Source of the DNA: Alopecurus myosuroides
Lineage: Eukaryota > Streptophyta > Magnoliopsida > Poales > Poaceae
Direction: 5' to 3'
Length of the DNA stretch: 64,000 nucleotides
NCBI GenBank assembly: GCA_028641055.1
Contig: CM054057.1
Span: forward strand, 574,182,610-574,246,609
Part shown: piece after piece, positions 57,222 to 64,000 of the stretch
Layout: each line of letters starts with the position of its first letter
Position numbering within the stretch: position 1 is the first letter of the stretch
Notes under the pieces: generated by a model
Seen by the model: only the letters and a program-made list of their open reading frames with translations
The model's database searches: none
What the model was told of the DNA's origin: nothing
Program-made: the position numbers and the translations under genes

Positions 57222-57309
57222 TACTCTCCCTCTGTTCAACAATACAAGACGTTCTAGCTAGCTGTTTTAGCTTGCTAAAACATCTTATATTGTGGAACAT
57301 GGGTATTAG
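57222..57309. mobile_element. Short Stowaway-like MITE
   Basis: The ends CTCTCCCTCTGTTCAACAAT and ATTGTGGAACATGGGTATTA are near inverted repeats of the CTCCCTCCGT type typical of Stowaway elements of grasses, with a TA flank. About 88 bp, no coding capacity. Confidence 0.6.
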
Positions 57310-57421
57310 GTTATCTATATGTTTAGAACTCCTTTATTTTGTATGTAGTCATCATGTACTGGAACATATTTCCGCTAAATTAAAAATATTTATGAATTTG
57401 TCATTTATTTTCCCCAACCGG

Positions 57422-57890
57422 AGCACTACAAGACATTCCGGAAAAATCCGGCCCGCCCGACAAAATAGAGCCGTAATATTTAAATTGCCCCCTTCCGGAG
57501 TTCTTCGGAGGGTCCAACTGTTGCCCAACCGGGTGCAAATCAAAACCGTTTCTCCTCGGACCAAGTCAGTTTTTATTCAAAACTGGCTCTCTATTTTTTC
57601 TCGGGGCATCTGAATAACTTAGGACACTCTACATCGTATAGAGTCGTCCGTTAAAATGACCCGCCTCTACGTTATGTGGCAGGCTTTCGTTTGGACCGCT
57701 TCCGCTAGACAGAGTATCAGAGGCGGCCCATTTTTACAGCCGTCTGAGGGAAGACGTTTCTAGGACGGTCCGTGAAGCCGGCCCTGATGATCCCGATTTT
57801 TAGCACCTTATGGTCTGAGCCGGTCAGGAAAACCGCCACAGGCCTATGTACGAGAACCGTCTGAGATTGTGGGTATCGAAGTAGTGGTTT
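57422..57890 (+). mobile_element. CACTA-like fragment (copy at about 58753-59220)
   Basis: CACTACAAGACATTCCGG at 57425 resembles a CACTA terminus. About 57640-57880 has several scattered CCGTCTGAG, CAGAGGCGG and GACGGTCCG pieces like the subterminal repeats of CACTA elements. The right end (GAAGTAGTG) is only a partial inverted match and I see no three-base TSD. Confidence 0.4.
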
Positions 57891-58194
57891 GAAAGGAAAT
57901 TAAAGCATGCATACCATGTGTTGTGACACTAGATTCAACGGCAGTTGGTGCTCCTGTGCATATTGGTACTTGTGAAGGTGGCCTGCCTTTTGCTCATGTT
58001 TTCAACCCTTCTAATCACAATCTTCCCTCCCCATATACCTATGTAGCTAGCTAGACCTCTCCTACAGTATACCATGTAGAGTTAGGATGGTTTTTGGTCA
58101 TGTACTTGTTGGATATATGACCAAAAGATAATAATATTTGTACATGTGTTTCATAATTATGATTCATATTTCCATACTATAGCTGACATGGCTC

Positions 58195-58581
58195 ATGAAT
58201 ATGAGATTCAGAGGAAAACTCACTCTCATGTATAGTAACATGAACAAAAATGACTTTTTCTCCATAATTGATCATCCTCTTAAACGTGTACATGTTTTCC
58301 TAAAGAAAAAGACACATACTTGTGATGACGTAAGTTATGCCTTGAATCGTGTAAACATTAAAAACCAGTCACACCTGGTGTGGCTCGCCCGCCAAGAAAT
58401 GAAGATTCTAGACATCAAACGTACCCAACCATTTCGAAGAAAAATCAAACGTCCTCGACCTACTGTAGCTTACGCTGCACTTGCATGGCAATGCCATCAA
58501 ATTGGTAACCATGGAGTTGGTCCGATAAATGTACGTCCAATGCTAGGAAGAGTCGATCTTGGAGAATTGAGAGAACAATAA
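58195..58581 (+). CDS. Unknown 128-residue reading frame, copy 1
   Basis: The frame from ATG 58195 encodes a basic protein (FLKKKTHTCDD, RRKIKRPRPTVAYAALAWQC, GPINVRPMLGRVDLGELREQ). No signal peptide, membrane segment or known motif is visible. A splice acceptor-like TACTATAG lies just upstream and GATGACGTAAGTTA inside it could be a donor, so the true gene model may differ. It is preserved in the second copy with one residue changed (Leu/Ser), but the copies are too young for that to indicate selection. Confidence 0.3.
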   Translation: MNMRFRGKLTLMYSNMNKNDFFSIIDHPLKRVHVFLKKKTHTCDDVSYALNRVNIKNQSHLVWLARQEMKILDIKRTQPFRRKIKRPRPTVAYAALAWQCHQIGNHGVGPINVRPMLGRVDLGELREQ

Positions 58582-58698
58582 TGGTGTAACAAAGTACCCC
58601 AAATGATAGTGATGATCATTGTAGATCCTGAATCTGAAGTGTGCACGGAGACCTTGACCACTACCATTCGGATAGACACACTCGCTGCAACGACGGCG

Positions 58699-60021
58699 AT
58701 TTCCGCTAAATTAAAAATATTTATGAATTTGTCATTTATTTTCCCCAACCGGAGCACTACAAGACATTCCGGAAAAATCCGGCCCGCCCGACAAAATAGA
58801 GCCGTAATATTGAAATTGCCCCCTTCCGGAGTTCTTCGGAGGGTCCAACTGTTGCCCAACCGGGTGCAAATCAAAACCGCTTCTCCTCGGACCAAGTCAG
58901 TTTTTATTCAAAACTGGCTCTCTATTTTTTCTCGGGGCATCTGAATAACTTAGGACACTCTACATCGTATAGAGTCGTCCGTTAAAATGACCCGCCTCTA
59001 CGTTATGTGGCAGGCTTTCGTTTGGACCGCTTCCGTTAGACAGAGTATCAGAGGCGGCCCATTTTTACAGCCGTCTGAGGGAAGACGTTTCTAGGACGGT
59101 CCGTGAAGCCGGCTCTGATGATCCCGATTTTTAGCACCTTATGGTCTGAGCCGGTCAGGAAAACCGCCACAGGCCTATGTACGAGAACCGTCTGAGATTG
59201 TGGGTATCGAAGTAGTGGTTTGAAAGGAAATTAAAGCATGCATACCATGTGTTGTGACACTAGATTCAACGGCAGTTGGTGCTCCTGTGCATATTGGTAC
59301 TTGTGAAGGTGGCCTGCCTTTTGCTCATGTTTTCAACCCTTCTAATCACAATCTTCCCTCCCCATATACCTATGTAGCTAGCTAGACCTCTCCTACAGTA
59401 TACCATGAGAGTTAGGATGGTTTTTGGTCATGTACTTGTTGGATATATGACCAAAAGATAATAATATTTGTACATGTGTTTCATAATTATGATTCATATT
59501 TCCATACTATAGCTGACATGGCTCATGAATATGAGATTCAGAGGAAAACTCACTCTCATGTATAGTAACATGAACAAAAATGACTTTTTCTCCATAATTG
59601 ATCATCCTCTTAAACGTGTACATGTTTTCCTAAAGAAAAAGACACATACTTGTGATGACGTAAGTTATGCCTCGAATCGTGTAAACATTAAAAACCAGTC
59701 ACACCTGGTGTGGCTCGCCCGCCAAGAAATGAAGATTCTAGACATCAAACGTACCCAACCATTTCGAAGAAAAATCAAACGTCCTCGACCTACTGTAGCT
59801 TACGCTGCACTTGCATGGCAATGCCATCAAATTGGTAACCATGGAGTTGGTCCGATAAATGTACGTCCAATGCTAGGAAGAGTCGATCTTGGAGAATTGA
59901 GAGAACAATAATGGTGTAACAAAGTACCCCAAATGATAGTGGTGATCATTGTAGATCCTGAATCTGAAGTGTGCACGGAGACCTTGACCACTACCATTCG
60001 GATAGACACACCCGCTGCAAC
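58699..60021 (+). repeat. Tandem duplication, unit 2
   Basis: Second copy of 57368-58698, ending in the left stem of the hairpin at 60011-60044. The matching point in unit 1 is 58691. Confidence 0.9.
59525..59911 (+). CDS. Unknown 128-residue reading frame, copy 2
   Basis: Same frame as 58195-58581. The difference is TCG for TTG near 59673 (Ser for Leu). No function is assigned. Confidence 0.3.
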   Translation: MNMRFRGKLTLMYSNMNKNDFFSIIDHPLKRVHVFLKKKTHTCDDVSYASNRVNIKNQSHLVWLARQEMKILDIKRTQPFRRKIKRPRPTVAYAALAWQCHQIGNHGVGPINVRPMLGRVDLGELREQ

Positions 60022-60044
60022 CTTGCCGCCGTCGTTGCAGCGGG
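60011..60044. other. Perfect 11-bp hairpin at the duplication breakpoint
   Basis: CCCGCTGCAAC (60011-60021) and GTTGCAGCGGG (60034-60044) are exact inverted repeats around a 12-base loop. At the junction of the two tandem units (58692-58698) the first seven bases of the loop appear in inverted orientation. Confidence 0.85.
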
Positions 60045-62738
60045 TTTGGTAACGAGCACCGCTAGCAGTGGCACCGGAAGCTTCCCGACATGAACGGAAC
60101 ATCATCGGCGGCGTAACCTCTGTGTTGCGCTCTTCATATTACAATTGTAGGCGCACAATCGATCTACCGAGAACCAAGCAATCACAGCAATGATGACAAC
60201 ACCGAGATTCGTTAACGCAGTTCGGCGAACTCGTCTAATCTGCAGGGCATGACTACGGGCGCTCCTCCCTATTGATACCACTACAGTGGCTGCCTTGGTC
60301 GTCGGCACAAGCCGCCGGCTTCCCTTGCGCGTCTGCTGCTATGAAGTCGTCATGGGTTACATCTGTGGTGCCCCCTTATTATATGAGCGGCCAAGTCTAC
60401 CTATCCACACCTATTACAACTCTATGTCCAAACATAACCCAACACGTAAACTATATTCGACACAAATACAACAAACTCCACCTTGGCGAATATACTACGC
60501 CACCTTGAATTTGTTAATGCGTCAAATATCCATGTACTCTGGACTTGAGTTATCTTTAATGAGCCTTACTGCTACTCCCAAACTCCACATGACTTCATAT
60601 GCAACTGTAGTCCTTTCTTCCCATTCAATGCCATCACATACCGACCACTAGTCCACGTGAAAGCACTTTCAACTTGAAGGAATTTCATCGTTGCTCTTTA
60701 GTCACCTTGAATTAAATTCAGGTTTTCTCTGTTTTTTCGTGGATAGTCTTCTACATGTCCCGCAACTATAGCACTCCGCCTCCTTCTGCATCTTTTCAAC
60801 CCGCACTTTTCCATGTGTAGTCCACATCACAGAATATATGACCATGTACACTCCAAGCTTCTAACATTCTAGACTTTCTAACAATTTCTCAGATTCTTCA
60901 TGGCTGACTCATGTCTATCACCTGACGTAAGTCTCCATAGACCCAGTCACCAACTCAAATCTGGTACTCGCCAACACTCATTCAGCACCCCTGCACACAT
61001 GTCAAACCTCATGTCCGACCACCTGTGCCCTGGTCCGTCGCAGTGTCCCGTGCTTACCGCACGTCTTGTCGCCTTTACCGCGTCGAGCATCCGCAATCTT
61101 GGCCAAAATCTGACGGGTAGCTAACCCACACCACGTTAGGCCCCACTGCAGATAACCATCAGTCATACCCGACTGATACCGACTTCCAGGTATCTCTCGA
61201 ACCCTGATGTCTAGTCCAATCAACATGCTTCTGCCATCCCACTGATTAGGCTCCGACTCTCTATATACTTACGCCGTAGCCCCTCCATCAATCAAGTGGA
61301 ATCGTTAGACTCGAGCTCTACCTTCAACATAATATATAAAAAAGCTCCACATTCAACATGACTCCATGATAGATGAGCAGTCCACCCCGCACCGTGCCGA
61401 GCTCAAGATATTACATGTGCACCATCTTGAATCAACCCAGCGCCATCGCATGTTCAAGCGCGCATATCAATGCGCCACGTGTTGCCACGCCACAGAATTC
61501 GGACACCATTAGCCCTCACGCTCCTATGTCATCGTCGCCGATCTTCACTGTATTATGTCTGTCAGACTATCCAGTCCAACCCAGCCGAATTTTGTTCGAC
61601 TACAACCATGTTCCACCTTGCACCTAGTCCACCCGCCATGTGGCTGTGTTCTGTCTAGCGCCTTGTATATTCATGATCCTCCATGATGCACTCCAGGCTG
61701 CTCCCAACCATATACGCACATCGCCATGTCTTGATTTACTCACCGAATAATCGTCACTGCTGCCAACGCCATCTCAATTAGGATCGACAATTAAGGAACT
61801 TCTAAGAAAAATAACCAGTGCTGCATGTACACATGCGCAGCAAAGAGCAAGAACCCAAATTTTGTTCAGCTCTACAAACATAGCACCTCACTGACGTGAA
61901 CATCATGTCTACACTTTTCCTTCTTCCTTTTCTTGATCAATCCAAAGCTGATGGCTTCAAGGTCACGATTTGGCAACAAGACAATGCCAAAAAATTCACC
62001 TCTTGACCCAACGAAATAGAGTTTCACCTTGGGACTTGTCCCCCTTTTATTTTGTTTTCAAACAAATCTCATATGCATGCGTGTTGGACTTGCTCGTGCA
62101 ACTCTGCTCAGCACCCTGGACCGGCACCTCCGACACCACATGAGTTAGCACATCTTGGTGGCCCCGCCTGGCCCCGACGTACATCCGCGTAAGTCGTTAC
62201 ATGCACCTTGTTGTTGCCGCCTCTACCGAGCATCATAGGCCACAATGTCTTATGTCACGTTAGGGCCCACATGTGCCGTATCCGACGCTGCAATCCATCC
62301 GACATGCCTCCAGAACGCGCACATCGCGATAGGGTGGACGCGCGCCGCTCCAGCTGCGCACTGCACACTGTTTCCAATTTCTCTGATGTCACTAATGTCT
62401 ACCCAAGGTTTGTAGAACAGCAGCAAGTTTCGCTTAAGTGCATCACCCAAGGTTTATCGAACTCAGTGAGGTAGAGGTCAAAGGTATCCCTCTCAAGAAA
62501 CCCTGTAATTATGATACAAGAAGTCTCTTGTGTCTCCAACACACCTAATACAATTGTCAGTAGTATAGGTGCAATAGTGCGGCGAAGAGATAGTGAAATA
62601 CAAATAATAATGGTGATTATAAGTGATAATAGCAATCTGAAATAAGAAATGGCAGCAAGAAAACATGTAGCAGAATTGATTGTAAATGGTGTTTCAATGC
62701 TTAGAAACAAGTCCTAGAGATCATACTTTCACTAGTGG
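60045..62738. other. Unassigned region, no gene recognised
   Basis: 60105-60308 on the minus strand has a short frame with one hydrophobic stretch (LGVVIIAVIAWFSV), of doubtful reality. 60280-62400 is C/T-rich on the plus strand, with short frames only; the look is that of LTR or other repeat sequence but I see no ends. 62405-62730 contains a doubled ACCCAAGGTTT piece and resembles sequence commonly found in grass repeats. Confidence 0.35.
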
Positions 62739-63376
62739 CACTACTAGGAAAATGGCTATAGGAGTGATGATACCCGTGACGCACATCACATTTGGCGCGT
62801 CACGCCTATTACCCGCGGCGCACCACGTTTCTGCGCGTCGCGCCTAAAGGCATAGCCGCGGCGCACCAAATGGAAGGCACGTCGCGCCTATGTGTGGGGC
62901 CGGGGTGGCGAGCCTCCGAGGCATACCCGCGACGCACCTTTGCAGTGGTGCGTCACGGCTATGTTGGATACCCGCGGCGCACCTTCCATTGGTGCGTCAC
63001 GGCTATCCTTTCGCCTATACTAGGACTGGCCCGTCCTCTCCTTCTTCCTCTTCATTCGATCCACATCCCGTCCGTCGCCCACCGTACCACCCCAAGCCCT
63101 AGCCTCTGCCCTCCCCTCCCTCTCGCCGTCGCCCACCGTACCACCCCAAGCCCTAGCCTCTGCCCTCCCCTCCCTCTCGCCGCCGCCCACCACCACCCCA
63201 AGCCCTAGCCTAGCCTCTGTGCTCCCTCTAGTCGCCGCCACCACCTCGCCTCTGCATCGACCTAGGAGGAGGAGGAGCAGGCGCAGGACCAGGTCCAGGG
63301 AGCCGTCGACCACTGCGCCGTCGTCGTCCCATCTCCATCGACCTCGAAGCCCGACGAACAAAGGTGCGCCGCCCCC
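62739..63376 (+). mobile_element. CACTA transposon terminus with subterminal repeats
   Basis: CACTACTAGGAAAATGGCTA is a typical CACTA end. From 62768 to 63010 about five units contain GCGGCGCACC and GGTGCGTCACGGCTAT-like pieces, the subterminal array that the transposase-associated protein binds. The other terminus is not in the window, so the right limit given here is only that of the recognisable GC-rich part and the TSD cannot be checked (left flank TGG). Confidence 0.75.
63072..63240 (+). repeat. Three tandem copies of an approx. 54-bp C-rich unit
   Basis: Units contain CCACCCCAAGCCCTAGCCTC and CCCTCCCTCTCGCC. They follow the CACTA subterminal array and look like a leader sequence; GACGAACAAAG/GTGCGCC at about 63361 resembles a splice donor. 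Confidence 0.7.
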
Positions 63377-63460
63377 CTAGTCCTCTCCCTCCCCTTCTCC
63401 TAGATCCCGCCCAGTAGAGCGCAAATTCATAGCGCCAGTCCATTGATGCAATGCTGAAAT

Positions 63461-63677
63461 TCATAGTGCAGCAACCTTGTCCCATTCAAAAAGTGCCCCA
63501 TATATGGATCCATCTCTGGAATCAATTAGAGGGCATACCAGCTTATATTTAAATGGCTTCCACCAGTTAGGGCAAATGGAAGTTTTGCCAGTTCTGTTCT
63601 CTTGCCTATCAAACTCCAGTACATATGCGGACTGCACGAAACATGAAATTGCAATTCTTCTGTAGTTGGGATTTTTC
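63461..63677 (-). pseudogene. Exon fragment of an At4g10955-like lipase (alpha/beta hydrolase)
   Basis: On the minus strand an acceptor (ATTCGCAG) at 63678 is followed by KNPNYRRIAISCFVQSAYVL, EFDRQENR, NWWKPFKYKLVCPLIDSRDG and SIYGALFEWDKVAAL before a stop at 63461. The order of the RR, VQ-x-x-YVLE-DRQ-NR, WW-x-x-F and SI-GA-x-E blocks matches the N-terminal part of the plant GDSL esterase/lipase At4g10955-like group, and the exon start is at the expected place. The GxSxG catalytic region is missing. The fragment lies beside the CACTA end and may be captured, or be a broken resident gene. Confidence 0.65.
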
Positions 63678-64000
63678 CTGCGAATCATTATATCTGTTCA
63701 TCAGTACTACACACATCACTAGTCTTATTACCAAGCATAACAAAAGGTATAGCCTGCAGCATTGGCTGAAGTGTCTACGAAATACAAGCAGAAGATGTCC
63801 GAAGACTAATAATTCTCATATAAAAACCTTAGTTTAGGTACATTTCAACCGCAGTTATTTACATACGTTGTTCACTCTTTAGATTTATAGAGACGGCAAG
63901 AATCATGCCATCCTTTTATTCACTAATAGTTCGATTTTTTTCTTAACATTTATACTAAGGCCTTAATAGTTCATGAGCTATCCCCTCTAATTTAGCTTTG
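63678..64000 (-). other. Intron-like sequence upstream of the lipase exon
   Basis: AT-rich sequence that precedes the acceptor of the lipase exon on the minus strand. No further exon or repeat was recognised before the window ends. Confidence 0.35.

Larger units (their letters stand above)
57368..58698 (+). repeat. Tandem duplication, unit 1
   Basis: Starts ATTTCCGCTAAATT and is repeated at 58699 with an offset of 1331 bases. Only about eight substitutions and one single-base indel were seen between the copies, so the duplication is young compared with the LTR pairs. The unit holds a CACTA-like piece and a 128-codon frame. Confidence 0.9.

Noticed and set aside
57424..57885. Complete short CACTA element
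   Set aside because: The left end looks right but the right end is a weak inverted match and no three-base TSD is visible, so only a fragment is claimed.
60105..60308. Small membrane protein gene on the minus strand
   Set aside because: One hydrophobic stretch in a 68-codon frame, no promoter, homologue or neighbour support it.

Overview
The window is repeat-dense plant nuclear DNA. It fits a large-genome pooid grass, most likely of the Triticeae (wheat, barley or rye group): Gypsy LTRs beginning TGATAC, a solo LTR of the BARE/Angela kind, SIRE/Maximus-like Copia elements, CACTA, PIF/Harbinger and Stowaway-type DNA elements, and nested insertions with short target-site duplications (TSDs). 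I see no intact host gene, rRNA gene, CRISPR array or bacterial-type operon. All genes described are broken, and most coding signal is decayed transposon protein.

Layout, left to right. 1-2351 is the 3' end of a Gypsy-type element that enters from the left and interrupts Copia element 1 (2352-12161, minus strand). Copia 1 is also interrupted by a solo LTR in its primer-binding site (6339-7809) and by a rearranged Gypsy relic in its 5' LTR (8624-11594, TSD agccg). Copia 1 abuts the 3' end of a decayed 3'-5' exonuclease-like gene on the minus strand (gene A; exon 2 at 12162-12744, part of exon 1 at 14026-14177). Exon 1 of gene A is split by Copia element 2 (14178-42211, minus strand, TSD atact); the gene's first codons reappear at 42212-42349.

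Copia 2 carries two large insertions. A pol-less Gypsy element (21119-32226) sits in its integrase region and itself contains a 5'-truncated LINE, a PIF/Harbinger element and a BARE-like solo LTR. A 5.2-kb element (35001-40198, TSD catgg) sits in its gag region. The ends of that element are inverted, not direct, copies of an LTR-like sequence, and it encloses a decayed multi-exon gene with a gypsy-type Transposase_28-like region. This is the most unusual object in the window.

Right of Copia 2 lie diverged AT-rich repeats, a 4.05-kb TG...CA element with a tRNA-like cassette and a 23-base G run (44235-48284, TSD atcat), and a plus-strand gene-like sequence (gene B) split by a 5.7-kb TG...CA element (49026-54764, TSD gtaga). 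Next come a partly spliceable unknown gene with a triplicated intron segment (gene C, about 55400-57137) and a nearly identical 1.33-kb tandem duplication whose breakpoint lies in the loop of a perfect hairpin. The window ends with an unassigned stretch and a CACTA terminus (62739) followed by a fragment of an At4g10955-like lipase gene. The content is one of successive insertion and decay: the order of events can be read from which element interrupts which, and the compared LTR pairs and inverted arms differ at roughly one position in ten by eye, so none of those insertions is recent.
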